Below, in pieces: positions 1-11,689 of a stretch of 64,000 nt of DNA. Source of the DNA: Dipteris shenzhenensis (taxonomy: Eukaryota > Polypodiophyta > Polypodiopsida > Gleicheniales); the NCBI GenBank assembly GCA_047967505.1, contig CM106540.1; one strand, written 5' to 3'. The number at the start of each line of letters is the position of its first letter. Within the stretch, counting starts at the first letter, position 1. Both the position numbers and the translations under genes were made by a program. The notes beneath the pieces are model-generated. The model searched no databases. It worked only from the letters and a program-made list of their open reading frames with translations, and was not told the origin of the DNA.

Positions 1-695
1 CAAGGCTTGGCTTGCAGGTGTTTTCTACATCTTGACTCCACGAGAGATTCGTTGGCTGTATAGTCCTCCCACTTGGCTGTTAGCCCCAGTTCCAAAGATC
101 CTGTAGGCAGTGAGCTGGGTTTCTTTGGAACAGGCTGGTTTTTTCTTTCAGCCTTTTCTCGGTTTTTTTCCATACTCAGCACCTTCGGGGCTGCTGTCTT
201 GTATGAAAATATTTCAAGCATTAATAGAAGGTTCCTTTCTTTGGGAAAAAAAAAAAAGAACATCCAATTGGGGTTGGTGGGCTTTGGGAAGTATGCTCTT
301 TAATTCTATTCGAAATCTTGGTTAGCAATCATGGCCATTGGATTTAATAAAAGCATCAAGGGTCTAAAATGCAAATTCAACATAGTCGTTGATCTTGGAA
401 GATTTGACGATGCATATTTAGTGGTGCACGCAACCATAATTGTGCACCCATTTGCCTAGCAACCAGCTATACTCCATTAGATTAATCTAGATCTAATGGA
501 TGTGGCAGACTATAGGCTGGGTAGGCTCTTCCCATTAAACACATAGTGTGCTCACCGCTTGATTCGGAATATGGTGCACACCCATGACTTATGGACTTTT
601 AACTATAGCTATGGTAAGATCACCAGTGTGCAGTTGGTACCAGTCACGCACCGTTAGATCTTCATCTAATCCTACAATTTCAAATAGGCACTCAT
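1..695. other. unassigned DNA left of the first LTR
   Basis: No reading frame here resembles a known protein and no paired repeat was found. The short open frames near the left edge are low-quality and overlap in several phases. The stretch ends exactly where a copia LTR begins, so it is probably the host or older-repeat flank of that insertion. Confidence 0.4.
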
Positions 696-847
696 TGTTG
701 GGGTAAAGGGCAGTGTGCCCACCCACTTGTACAGTGCCCATGTATACTCATATATATATGATAGAGGCATAAGCTGGAGTAGCTTTTGCTCCACCACTTT
801 TGGTGTCTCCTTATCCCTTTGTGTGTGCTCCCTCCCCCCCCCCCTCA
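696..847 (+). repeat. 5' LTR of copia family A
   Basis: It starts TGTTGGGG and ends in TCA just before the primer-binding site. It matches the two 146-bp LTRs at 55,933-56,078 and 61,691-61,836 in reverse orientation, including the segment with the (AT)-rich TATATATATGA core. The last ~20 bases differ: a run of C replaces the CTCTACCACA end of the other copies, making this LTR 152 bp. Confidence 0.88.
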
Positions 848-849
848 AC

Positions 850-861
850 TGGTATCAAAGC
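850..861 (+). promoter_or_regulatory. copia primer-binding site
   Basis: TGGTATCAAAGC lies two bases after the LTR. It differs by one base from TGGTATCAGAGC, the usual plant copia primer site complementary to the 3' region of initiator methionine tRNA. Confidence 0.85.
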
Positions 862-1333
862 ACCACGGCTTTGGGCCTGTGGTGTGTGTGGGCATAGGCG
901 GCACTACGAGCTTCGAGTCGAGGTCTTTCGTGAGGAAGACGGGGCTGCCATAGCTGGAGCATCAGAGCTTGGATGAGCTAAGAGGAGGAGAAGAAGGAAG
1001 CTTGTGAAGCTTTGAGCACACGAATCGAGTTTTGCACGAGGGCTGATTTGGGTGCAAATTGAGCTTTAGCAAAATCGATTTTGAGAAGAAGAATAGTGAC
1101 AGGCAAAATCGTGAGTGGGAGGCGCCTTTGGGTGTGCTTGTTTTTTCTCAGTTTCTTGAGCTTGGAGCTCATTAAAATCAGTTCTCAAGCTCTTTTGCAG
1201 CTGGTCTTGAGTTGATTTGTAGCCATTTGCTATTTGAGAAGGAAAAGAGCTCCTAGGCGAGGCGCCTTTTGCTATAGCAGGGCAGTGACAGTTTTGCTCA
1301 CAGCAGGATAATTTCTTTACCATTTTGCGAGCT

Positions 1334-2136
1334 GGTTTGATGGGCATTGATCATTCTATGGATGTCTATGGTTATGGGGATATCCACCTTGTTATGCCTA
1401 GTGGCTCTATTCTTGTTCTACAGAGGGTTAGACATATACCAGGACTTGCTACAAGCAAGATCAGTACTGGACAGTTGGTTGAGGCAGGTTATCATGTCTC
1501 TTTGGGTGATCATGCATGGAAGATTCCTAGAGGCAATCTGGTTATGGCTAGGGGATCACGGGTTGGATTCTCTTATGCATTGCATGTATCAGGTGTCTAG
1601 GATAAGATGCTTATGATTAGTAAGCAGCCATTAGTTAGTTTATGGTATGCCAGACTTGGACATATGTGTACTGCTAGTATGGAAGCCCTTACAACATTGA
1701 GATACATTCCTATTATGGATGTCTCTCAAATTTTGTGTCATGATTGTGATGATGGTCAGCAATCAGGATCCTCTTTTGTGAGGAAGACAGTCAGTGAGAG
1801 GTATGTTGAGCCATTGCAGTTGGTTCATAGTGCAGTTTGTGGGCCTATGCCTATCGTTTCACTGGGTGGCACCTCTTACTTTGTGACATTTATTGATGCT
1901 GCTACAAAGTACATATGGGTATATCCGATTCGGCAGAAGCATGATGTATACGATACATTTCAGCGCTTCTTGGGTAATGCTGAAAATCAGTCAGGAAAGA
2001 AGCTATTGAGCTTGATGACTGATGGTGATGCAGAGTTTACCTCTTCTAGATTTCAGCATCTATGTGATACACTTGGTATCAGGAGGGTGTTGCTCCTCAT
2101 CTTTCTGCTCACGATGCCTTGGCAGAAGGCATAAAT
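1334..2136 (+). pseudogene. copia GAG-pre-integrase and integrase core remnant
   Basis: The frame encodes the GAG-pre-integrase zinc region (LWYARLGHM, then CHDC) and the start of the rve integrase core (HSAVCGPM, then FIDAATKYIWVY). Canonical copia integrase has HxDxxGP; here the first catalytic Asp codon is Ala (1,832-1,834). A TAG stop interrupts the frame at 1,598-1,600. Relative to the copy on the minus strand, four bases are missing near 2,089, which shifts the frame before the catalytic Glu. It keeps a Gln codon near 1,422 where the minus-strand copy has a TAG stop. It cannot encode active integrase. Confidence 0.88.
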
Positions 2137-2154
2137 CGGATTCTATTGGATAGA

Positions 2155-2876
2155 GCAACGCACTGTATTTGAGATTGCATCTAAAGTTTGACTATGCTCA
2201 TTAGATATTATTTTCATTATGTGGTTGACAATGTGGATGTTTTGGTATGTTAATTAGCATGCATGATGAGCAAAGAGTGTGTGAAGGCATCTAAATCCTT
2301 GATTTGTTAGTGCCATTTGAATATATTATATAAATTTTTTGTGTTGCAATGTGTACAAATGTTCATAAAATTCGGATCCATCTAGAGCAAGGTTGTTGGA
2401 AATCCCAAGATGTGCATGTAAGAGGAAAACTAGATAGGCAAAACTCTTGGCCTCTGATTTCATTGGCCAAAATTTTGGGATTACATACCATCTTTGAAAC
2501 ATTGCACCCAAATAAGTGGTGAAGATGCAAGGCATGGATCTTTAGAGAAGCCTGTAAACCCCTTTTGTTCATAGAAAATCTTATTTTGTACATTTTCTCA
2601 TAGTACACCAAGGGCTATATGATTACCCTACTTAACTTTAACATAATTAACCACTTTTAAGCATCATTTCTATTTTGAAACCTTCATTTAGTAAGTGAAT
2701 CCTTGGAAAGATTTGGGTTCAATAATTTTTCTCTTTCAAGGAAACACAATTGTTTTAATTCTACGCCATAGGTAGGGCTCCCAGCGGGGGCCTATATAGA
2801 ACAAGATTCTTTGGGACAATTTAGCTAAAAAGTGCACGTGCGTGTGTACATGCATTTGTGTGTGCGTGTGTGTGTG

Positions 2877-2878
<2 letters not shown>
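2155..2878. other. unassigned AT-rich DNA
   Basis: This is AT-rich sequence after the integrase breakpoint. Small minus-strand frames near 2,326-2,611 have no recognisable domain. I see no repeat pair and no gene. Confidence 0.35.

Positions 2879-2931
<53 letters not shown>
2879..2931. repeat. (GA)n microsatellite
   Basis: About 26 GA units in an uninterrupted run, preceded by an interrupted (TG)n stretch at about 2,839-2,876. Confidence 0.97.
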
Positions 2932-2933
<2 letters not shown>

Positions 2934-3299
2934 CTATCTTCCACTCCTATCTTATATAAGCAATCCTATGGCTCTAAAATGACTGATCCATAGACTAAAG
3001 TCTATAGCAAGGCTCTACTCATAGAAGATCCACATATAGATGCCTAGCTACTAAAACAAGTCACCCTACAACAAGCAACAAACAACAATTGAACTCTAGC
3101 AAAGCAATCAACAAAGCAATTGCAATGCAAAAGAATGAGTTGTGCACTCCGGCAACATTGGTCATACTGCTCCTTCCAACATGCACGGTGCTCCCATCGA
3201 AACACAAACTTTCTTCGTTGCTCTCTGAAATGACAAGGTATTGAGCTCCCAGTTCTTCTACTTGTCGTCGCAACCATGGTCAACCCAATAAGAACCTAT

Positions 3300-3490
3300 A
3301 ATTTGGATTGGGCACTTCCATGTCGAGTACTAAGAATGAGATGATAAAGAAGATCCCTGCAACCTCCATCACCATGGCTTTGAGGATTTCGAGTGGCCTC
3401 CTGTACTCAGCCTCTGTGCTCGATAAGGAAATTGTAGGCTGTTTCTTGCTGCTCCAAGTGACTATAGCACTCTTAAAAGATGGGGTTAGC
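3300..3490 (-). pseudogene. copia RNase H fragment
   Basis: Read on the minus strand, the frame contains TWSSKKQPTISLSSTEAEY, the highly conserved RNase H segment near the end of copia pol. Similarity is lost on both sides, so this is a short fragment. A gypsy protease fragment begins right beside it at about 3,500, which marks a rearrangement junction between two element classes. Confidence 0.85.
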
Positions 3491-3501
3491 TGCCACTCGA
3501 T

Positions 3502-3840
3502 CTAGTCCATCTCTTGACAAGTCTTCAAGGTTACGATGTTGATGTCGTACCCTCTATCGATTAGCATTTGTGAAAAGAGTTTGCCTTGTGCTCTTGTGGA
3601 GATAACTAGAATCCACATGTTAGTGAGTGGCATTGCTAGAACTAAAATTGATGCAACATCAAAAACATCCACCTCTAGCACTGCATCTTCACCTGTCAAG
3701 GATTGGATGAATTGTTTATGAAACCGTGGCATCAATTTTAGCAATAGCTCAAGAGTGATTTGGATTGGGGTGTCCAGGATGTATTCAACTTTGGACTCAT
3801 TCGAACGCATTGCTGGCTTCTCTTTCACCTCCGACACATA
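3502..3840 (-). pseudogene. Ty3/gypsy protease-region fragment
   Basis: The minus-strand frame of about 111 codons ends in a retropepsin-like segment, LIDRGYDINIV (Asp-Arg-Gly at about 3,551-3,559), where active proteases have D-[ST]-G. The upstream part (VEYILDTPIQITLELLL) resembles the linker that precedes protease in plant gypsy gag-pol proteins. The changed active site and lack of flanking pol indicate a dead fragment. Together with the gag piece at 5,040-5,420 it belongs to one minus-strand gypsy remnant. Confidence 0.68.
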
Positions 3841-5039
3841 GATTGGTACTGGTTTTGTAATGACCTTTGGAGGCTAGGAGCCATCCCCAACCTATGGCCC
3901 CTGTGCTGCTGTCTCAGAACGTGACACTTTTGCAAACTGCACTCTGGGGATTGTCTCCACCACTAGTTTGTGAACTGACACCTCTTGTGTTGGTGGATTT
4001 GCCTCCTTGGTGGTTCTAGTGATGCCCTATAGGCCATGGTATGTGCCTTGTAGGCATAAGTGTAGGCACTTATAGTGTTAGGGCCCAGTCCACCACTTGC
4101 CATCACACCACTTCTTGTATTAGCCATTGAAGTAGTGCCATCGTCTTCATGGATGAGCCCCGTAATAATTTACTAGATTGAGTCATGATGTTGACTTTGG
4201 GTGTGCTTCTGGATCATCATCCATGATCTGACCATCGACATGCTTGGCCTTTTCTTGACCATCTTTTGCCACTCCATTTTTTGCTAGTCGTCCCACTCTT
4301 TGGCCTCATGGCATTTATTCCACTGATCCTTGCCTAGGCAGAATATGAAGTTCTTTAGTCGATTTCTACCTCAACCACCACCTCCACATCTGTAGCGAGA
4401 TGACCTCCTCCACTGCCACCACCTCTAGAAGAAGGTTGGTCTTGGGACTCCACTTTCCTAGATTGCTAGGCATAGGATGCTCCGGGATCAGTAGACGCAG
4501 GTGTTGTCCATTATGTCTGTCCTTGCGATTTGGGCCTCGTCCATTGTAGTGACATTGAGATGTGGTATGTGTATTGGTAGATGGCACACCACTTCTCATT
4601 TAAAACACATTCCATTACTAAATGGTCAAGATTTTGGTAGTAATACACTAGAGTTCCGTTCTTCCTCTTCCTGGTGAGTGTCCTTCAAACGCTAGAGAGC
4701 TCCCTTTTCCTCCTTTAGAGGACTTCTTGGGCTTCTTCTTGTCTTCAGCTTTCGGCTCCTCACTGCTTTCGTATGAACTCTCATCATTGGACTCGTCGTC
4801 ACTAGCTCTGTGCTTTTTCCTCGATGATTTCCTTTCGGACTTGCTTTTACCTTTGAACGCCTAGTGATGCTTAGCTGTCTGGCCTTGAATTTCGTCTCTT
4901 GTATGGATTGCTTGTGCAATCACATAATTTAGAGTCATTGTGACTTTGTCCACGGTCACCATTGCCGTCTACATATCATTGGGTAGTCTGAAAATAAAGT
5001 ACTCATTGAGCACTTCCATTGTAGGTTGCTGGGTGTGAG
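3841..5039 (-). pseudogene. decayed gypsy gag C-terminal/linker region
   Basis: This stretch lies between the gag and protease remnants on the minus strand and is read as their degenerate connection. Frames are broken into pieces shorter than 80 codons and are rich in Lys, Arg and Ser. I could not find a clean CCHC zinc knuckle. Confidence 0.45.
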
Positions 5040-5420
5040 GGACGTGCTACAAAAGTTGACAAGATTGAGCTGCATAATCTTTGACATCATGATTGCCTTG
5101 ATCTAAGATCCACAATCCATCTAGAGTTTTTGGAATCATCTCCTCTTTGCAAAACCGCTTTAGGATAGCATAGTAGATTGTGAAGTGAGTTGCAAGGTTT
5201 TCTGCCAACCATCTTGACACCTTTCCCTCCAAAGTTGACTCAAACACCGCTTCCTTTTGCACCGCATCGACAACACCCGGTATATTGAGTGCGTAGATCT
5301 TGTCGAGCTGCTAGAGATGTGCATCCGAATCATCTCTGGCTTTCCCCAAAAATTTGGTAAACTTGAAATTTGTAGCCACCATGGGAACCGCAATGATTAG
5401 AACAACAAAAACAACTTGAA
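5040..5420 (-). pseudogene. Ty3/gypsy gag (Retrotrans_gag) fragment
   Basis: On the minus strand two abutting frames give a gag capsid-like region. It runs from KFLGKARDDSDAHL through EAVFESTLEGKVSRWL to HDVKDYAAQ. The spacing of the Trp-Leu and acidic-aromatic positions fits the Retrotrans_gag family. A stop separates the two pieces near 5,310. It lies 5' of the protease fragment in the same orientation, as expected for gypsy gag-pol order. Confidence 0.72.
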
Positions 5421-7485
5421 CAATTGGAACAATCAGAATAACTGAAACCTGTCTGCCCACTACTGTCAGAGATTGTGGAGTTGTGAATAGACCTCTCACT
5501 ACTGATGTTGCTTGCCTAGTTGTTAGTGATGACAGTGCTCTTAACAGTCCCGATCAATCAAAATATGACATAAAGCAAGCACCGAAAACGAATGTCACCT
5601 TGCACTTGTTGGAGTAACCTCTCCTTTTATTGCGGGGTGCTCTGACTCCTCTTGGGCATCATCATGCTCGAGAGCACCTCCGGCTTTGTTCTTTGAGTTT
5701 TGCCGAATCTCTCCCAGCTCCAAGGGATCTTTGCGAGTGGAAATGGACCACCTAGGCCGCTAGGGCAGCCTTGTTGTTGGAACTAGGGGATTCAAAGGTC
5801 CTTGTGAACATGTTCGCATGCATGTTGCTAGTTAGTTCCACTATTCAATTAGACATACATTGAACCTTTGTAGGAAAGTGCTAAATCTACCAAAGCAGTG
5901 CACTGGCGAGCCGAAAGTCACCAAATCAAGCATCTTGGGGGTTTGTCTTAATAGCGAACAACTCTGTTAGCACCTCACAGATCTACTATTGCTTGCAAAA
6001 AATGCTTGCTTGTAGTTCGTCTATAGAAACCAAAGGTCATGGTTGAATAAGATGTTGCATCGCATGATAATACAGGCATTGGGATCACCCCACAGATGTA
6101 GAAAAAGTGAAATTGTGGTTGCCAATGTGCAATGCCTAGAGTGGAAGGTGCTACGGGATACACATAACACATAATCACACAATGCGGAATACACAGAGAC
6201 TTAGAATGCGAAAAGAGACACATCTTTGCAAATAGTCAAATGCGTGAATAGATACCAGAAAATGAAGCCCAAGAGATGCTGGTCGCATGAAGAGTAGCCC
6301 ATACAACCTATAATATGCTCCATAAATAACTTCTAATATTGCCCTTATATTGCTTGGCAACATACCATCTATGTTGTAAAAAGAAGAACGTGCTAAATGA
6401 GCATGATGGATAGTCTTGTATGTCTTAGTTCCAAAAGTCTCACCAGCATGGATCTCCTTCTTTATGAGGTATATCATGAGTCACACTCCTTATGTCACTA
6501 GCTTGCTAGTGTAGCTCTTGCACTTCACCTCCATACACCTTTCCTTTCAATATGGTATTGCCTCCTCCCTTAGTTCAGTTGGCTTGTTCCTTAAACATCT
6601 CAAGCATTAACGTAGACTTTTTCTCTGAACTCTCAATCATGAAAGTTTTCTTATTAGATCATAGGTACTACCTACTTCCTTAGCTTACTTGGCTTTGTCC
6701 TCAGACAGTCCAAACATTAATGCAAACTCTCTCTCCCAACTCTCAATTAATAAATTCCCACCTCAAGAGCTTTAAACAATTAAGATATGAAAACACACAA
6801 TAAAGACATCAAGGTTCAATACACCCAAATTTTTAGAACATTTCAAACTCCCCCTTGAATTATGTAATTTAATGCTTGCACTAGTTAAACACAGTTTTTA
6901 GTATCTTCAATGTTGCATGAATGAAATTGACACTATGCATGCACTATCTTGCACACTAGCCCACCCTTTATCCATTATGTGATGTTAAAAGACTCTTATC
7001 ATATCATCCTCCATGACCAATAAGTGCTCTTAAATGTCCCTTAGAGTCTATCGTGATGTGAGAGTCACATTCTTAACATCTTCCCATCAACATCAATAGA
7101 TAAGCATTCTTGACATCTTCCCCACCAACCTCAATAGATAAGCATACCCTTATGGTCATTTTTTGAGTCAAGGGGAAGCTAATGCCACCTATTTTCTTCC
7201 ACCTCCAAGTCTTAAATGCCAAATACAATGTGTGTTTTGGAATGTGATATTGAACAACCACATCAACATTGAAACACATCATGCTTCTATTAATCATGCT
7301 TGCATAATCAATCCCCCACAAAGCAAATCATTACGAGCACTCTCATCTATATGTTTTCAAGTATGTTAGATGCATTTGAATATTTTGAAAACTAGAAATA
7401 GTGCTTGAACCAAGAATACCTTCCCCATTCAGAGCCAAATTTGAGCTTCATGGTCATGCCCACATCCTTTCAAATCTTTTCCTTA
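5421..7485. other. unassigned repeat-like DNA
   Basis: There is no recognisable gene. The part nearest 5,420 may be the leader of the gypsy remnant. At about 6,850-6,861 a short purine run on the minus strand (TTCAAGGGGGAGT type) looks like a copia polypurine tract, but no LTR could be paired with it. An imperfect direct repeat of about 100 bp is present at about 6,553-6,650 and 6,665-6,755. Confidence 0.4.
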
Positions 7486-7489
7486 TAGA

Positions 7490-7748
7490 ATTGCATTGTT
7501 CTTGCATCCATCTTCTTCAATTCAAAGTTGGGATCCATTTGATGCAAGTGTAACCCCATATTAGATGCAAAAGAAAATATAAGGTAGACAGCAGTCTTCA
7601 TCTTGGTGACTAGTGCAAAATTATCCTCTAAGTAAATGCCCTCTTTTTACATGCCCATTATCTTTGTGCTTGGCCTCGTGGACCATTTGTAGCTAATGAC
7701 ATTCTTTTCCTTAGGTGTTTTTGCCAACTCCCAAGCTTCATTTGCATG
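7490..7748 (-). pseudogene. copia reverse transcriptase N-terminal fragment
   Basis: On the minus strand the frame reads WELAKTPKEKNVISYKW, then EDNFALVTKMKT, then HLHQMD. These are the ordered landmarks of the copia RVT_2 domain start. The block normally found between KW and the next landmark is shortened and holds a stop. The YVDD catalytic box is absent. It is a short antisense remnant next to the plus-strand copia element that follows. Confidence 0.78.
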
Positions 7749-8039
7749 ACAATTTAGTATAAAGTATTGTTATTCAAAAATAAGTTTCCTCACTTGAAGA
7801 AATACACTTGGTGAGGAACTCAAAACTTAGGCCATTCAAGAAAGGAAAGGCCAATCCAAAAAGCAAACATTTTACAACCTGAAATAGAGGCAAAGGTAAT
7901 AATTGTGTGTCTACAAGTGTTTGGATGGAAGAGCATGCATAAGCCATCAAATGAATACTAGAAATCTTGACAGTTTTTTGAGACATGAGTCATAGTTGGC
8001 TTCTCCCCCAAAAGGGGAGAACTCAAACACATGTGGTGA

Positions 8040-10736
8040 CATTTGCGCCATGATACATTGATAGTGGTGCATCATCTCATATGACATGGCATAAAAAATG
8101 GTTTTAAGAGATCAAACACTAGAGATATAACAACAAAATGTATACAAGGGAAAGGCATAGTCACTATGAATAATTTGACTACAACAAAAGGACTAGCGAA
8201 AGATGTACTTTATGTTACTAAAGTCGGCAACAATATTTTGTTTGTTGGACAAATCATGGGAAATAACTCTAAAGTCATCTCTGATGGATATGAATGTGCA
8301 ACCAAGGGAAAACACAAAAAAAGCAACTAATAAAAAGCGGTGTTATAATGTTGCTTATTTAGAATGCTAGCTTTATTATTGACTTGCATGCTAAACATCA
8401 ATTGATGCCACGTTTCACAATATGGAACACGAAGAGATATGATAACGTTAATCAAAATATGGCAATCAACATCCCAAAACTCTAATTTCTTGGAAAAGCT
8501 TGTGAAGCATGTTGATTTGGTAAACAAGGAATAGCCACCTTTGGAAGAGATACTCTTGGTTCAATACATAGAGAATACATACAATAGCCAATAGTTCTTG
8601 AGCAAAGAGATACTCTTGGTTTGATACATATAGATGTTTGGGGTTATGCACAAACCCGTAGCGTAAATGGTTTAGTGTACTAATTGACTTTCATTGATGA
8701 TTATTTTTTGATTTATTTTTTCAAGGAGAAATATGAGGTTCTTGCCATATTTAAGTCATGAAAAAGATCTAAGCAAGCAAAAAGCTATGAGTCCTCAAAT
8801 GAGGTGAATATGTCTTTGGCATTCATATACTTTTGCAAGAGAAATGGAATCCAAAGACGATTCACATGTGTAGACACTCCTCAATGAAATGTAGTAGCCA
8901 AAAGGAAGAGTAAGACTTTAGCACATAGTGCTAAAGAGATGTTCAATGAGAGGCAACTTTCAAATCACTACTAGGTACAAGAATTACACATTGCAAACAA
9001 CTTAATTGGATTCCAAGCAAATTGTTTCAAGCTATGAAACCTAATCAAGCATTCACTCAATATAAGCCATGAATTGGGCATCTACACATATTTGGATGCA
9101 TACAACCACATACATGATGAGCATCACCCAAAGTTGGAGGTTGAGTCATATAAATGCATCATGGTTGGATACATGGATGAGAGCAAAGCATAAAGTTGTA
9201 TGATCCCATCAATAAAAGAGTCAATATCTCAAGAGATGTAGTGTTTGATGAAGAATTAGACTAGAAGTCTTCAATCACACAAGAGACAGTCACACCAACA
9301 TCTAGATAAGGTTGACAAAGAAGAGCAAACATTGCTAGAAGATCCCTAAGAAGAGCAACAACTCAAACGGTCTACAAGAGAATGGATACCACCACCTAGC
9401 CTAAATACGATCCAAAAAAAAAATCAATTCAAGTTGAAACCATCAATTATGCTCCTATGACTACCATCGTGGCTAATAGAAGAGCCAATTCACTTTGAGG
9501 ATATAATTGACAAGCTAGTATGGTAGAATGCTTGAACGAAGAAATGGACACTTTGTACAAAAATAGTACTTGGGAAAGAAGGCAGTTTCAAACAAGTGGG
9601 TTTACAAAAGTCAAGTAAAATCCAAATCTCGGCATTGAAAAATACAAAGCAAGACTAGTTGCAAAAGGTTTCGAATAAGAGTAGGAACAAGATTATGATG
9701 AGACTTGTACACTAGTAGTAGACATGAACTCCATAAGGTTTTTGATATCTCCAGCCACACTCACTAGATGGAATGCACTCCAACTAGATGTCAAAAATGC
9801 TTTTCTCAATGGCTATCAAGATGAGGAAGTCTACATGCAATAATCACCAAGGTATGTTGAATGTAACATAAAGAGAATTAGATTTTCCAACTCAAGAAAA
9901 GCCTAAAGCAAGCCCGAAGTTGGTATGTTAGAATCATTTTACTAATCCAGGATACATCAAGTCCAATATAGATCATACTCTCTACTATGAAGTTCAAGGG
10001 AAAGAGATCACATTGCTCTTTTGCATGTAGATGATGAGACTATGATATGAAGCAATGAGAGCATCATCAACAATCTAAAGCAAGGCTTATTTGTAGGGTT
10101 CAACATCATAGATCTTAGACTTATGCATTATTGTCTTGGTTCTGGTTTTGGAGGGACGTGGATAGCACATTTATGAGCTAGAAAAAATATGTGGATAGTC
10201 TCATAAAGCATTTTCTTATGGTAGATTGCAAGGCTGCAACCATTCCCATGGATTAGAATTTGAAACTCACCAAAAGCCTACGTTAATGATAAATACCATT
10301 GGTAGTTCATCAAATCTCTTATATATCTAAATATCACGAGGCTAGATATTTGTTATGCCATACGTTCACTAGCATAGTCCATGAAATTCCAAAAGAGTCT
10401 CATTGGAATGTAGCCAAGAGAGTGTTGAGGTACATCAAAGGTGCAAGTCAATTTGGAATAGGATATAGAGGATGTCATCTATGGTTGCATGGATACTACG
10501 ATAGTGACTATGTAGGAGATCATTCAATGAGGAGATCCACACAAGGATATGTACTTTCCCTTGATCAAGGCGCTATTCCATGGTGGTTAAACAAATAGCC
10601 AATTGTTCAACAAAAGCAGGATAGAGAGTATTCACAATAGGTGCATGTGAGGCTTTATGACTCAATATAGTATCTTAAAAGATAAATTACTCAAATGATA
10701 GAAAGCCAACAATAATATACGGTGATAATCAAGTGG
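8040..10736 (+). pseudogene. copia pol remnant (protease to RNase H)
   Basis: The protease keeps the Asp-Ser-Gly triad codons at 8,060-8,068. RT keeps the first catalytic-region landmark LDVKNAFLNG, but I could not find an intact YVDD box; the corresponding DNA near 10,020-10,040 reads through stops. The longest surviving frame (10,299-10,598) covers the RNase H N-terminal part, with YIKGASQFGIGY and YDSDYVGD. Stops in every domain rule out function. The family is related to fragments at 35,460-36,190, 52,840-53,780 and 63,640-64,000. Confidence 0.82.
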
Positions 10737-10744
10737 CTTATGCA
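10737..10744. repeat. left hAT target site duplication
   Basis: CTTATGCA, identical to 13,775-13,782; it is copia RNase H coding sequence duplicated on insertion. Confidence 0.9.
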
Positions 10745-10863
10745 CAAGGATTTAAAAAGTACATTTAAAAAAATAAAAATACGTACTTTTTGATTAAAGA
10801 TCACAGCCTAACGCCCTAAATGCAAAAAAATGCGATTCTTTACAACGGCTGTCAACCGGGAGC

Positions 10864-10980
10864 ATACCGCACGGTTTATACTCTTACCACACGGTATCAT
10901 GACGTGACTACCACACGGTATCTATCTATACCAAGTGGTATCATTTTCCTCGCACGGTCCTGCATCTACACCGCGTGGTT
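10864..10980. repeat. left subterminal array of palindromic ACCRCRYGGT motifs
   Basis: Copies start at about 10,865, 10,885, 10,909, 10,928 and 10,968, plus a half-site near 10,951. Spacing is about 20-24 bp. Forms include ACCGCACGGT, ACCACACGGTAT and ATACCAAGTGGTAT. Each is close to a perfect palindrome and several contain ACGG. Subterminal arrays are known transposase-binding regions in Ac/hAT elements, so a similar role is likely but inferred. Confidence 0.75.
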
Positions 10981-11165
10981 TTTTAAAGGGTGCCATGAGA
11001 CACCGCCCCGATAACCTACCTATATTGCATGGTAGATGTCATATCAGCATGTGTGACACCTTGGATTGTTCAATTCGGAAAGCCTTTAGTGTCAATCGAG
11101 CCAGGTGGTGACCTGTCTCGACCAGTCAGATTCACCTCGCCTGCCTGACTGTCAGTAGGTTGTTT

Positions 11166-11180
11166 GAGAGAGGGAAAGAG

Positions 11181-11244
<64 letters not shown>

Positions 11245-11335
11245 GGAGTAAAAGAGAGAGAGGAAAGAGAGGGAGAGTAAAAGAGAGAGAGGAAAATAGA
11301 GAGAGGGAGTGTAAAAGAGAGAGAGGGAGAGATGC
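11166..11335. repeat. GA-rich microsatellite inside the hAT element
   Basis: A long (GA)n run is followed by interrupted GAGAGAGGAAA units. The flanks on both sides share a TCAGATTCACCTCGCCTG-like segment (about 11,126 and 11,368), suggesting a local duplication around the tract. Confidence 0.92.
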
Positions 11336-11689
11336 ACCTTAGTCAGGCCAGGAGATGATCCGCTTCGGTCGATTAGATTCGCCTCGCCTCGATTGATGTG
11401 TGTAATAGTAAACTCTTCCCAACCGGATGTGCGATTGGCAAAGCTAATTTAGATCATCTTGGTTATGTGATGATGTTATATGTTTCCTATTCTTGCCTCC
11501 ACTTGTTGATAGATTGACACTCGATAGTGACTTTATGAAATGCGCTCTATATAGTAGAAGATCACATAGTGATTGCTATAGTAGTGGATTATGTCACAAG
11601 ATCACGAATTACTTGACGTAGTATACCATTACCTTGAAAAGTTAGTAGTTTAGGTGTAAACTAAACCACTCAAAAGCAACGTGCAACAT

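Larger units (their letters stand above)
696..2154 (+). mobile_element. truncated Ty1/copia element, family A (5' part)
   Basis: The segment holds a 5' LTR, a primer-binding site, an untranslated leader and then a piece of pol (GAG-pre-integrase and integrase core). It is the same family as the nearly complete element at 55,933-61,836. The LTRs match closely over most of their length, and the pol piece matches the other copy almost codon for codon. Gag, zinc knuckle and protease are missing: leader sequence joins pol at about 1,333. Similarity ends abruptly at about 2,154 in the integrase, so RNase H and the 3' LTR are absent. This is a dead, twice-truncated copy. Confidence 0.88.
7790..10744 (+). 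mobile_element. decayed copia element (family B), part left of the hAT insertion
   Basis: Ordered copia domains can be followed despite many stops: protease YIDSGASSHMT (Asp-Ser-Gly at 8,060-8,068), GAG-pre-integrase (about 8,190-8,560), integrase start (FIDDYF near 8,690), RT (KWVYK, YKARLVAKGF, QLDVKNAFLNG at about 9,590-9,840) and RNase H (about 10,290-10,736). The RNase H frame is cut at GCTTATGCA, where a hAT transposon begins, and resumes at 13,775. The 5' LTR was not found. Confidence 0.85.

Noticed and set aside
6850-6861. Minus-strand polypurine tract of another copia element
   Set aside because: No LTR or RNase H landmark could be paired with it, so it is only noted.
10864-10980. 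Palindromic motif array considered as transcription-factor operators of a host gene
   Set aside because: A matching array at the other end of a defined hAT element is better explained as subterminal transposon structure.
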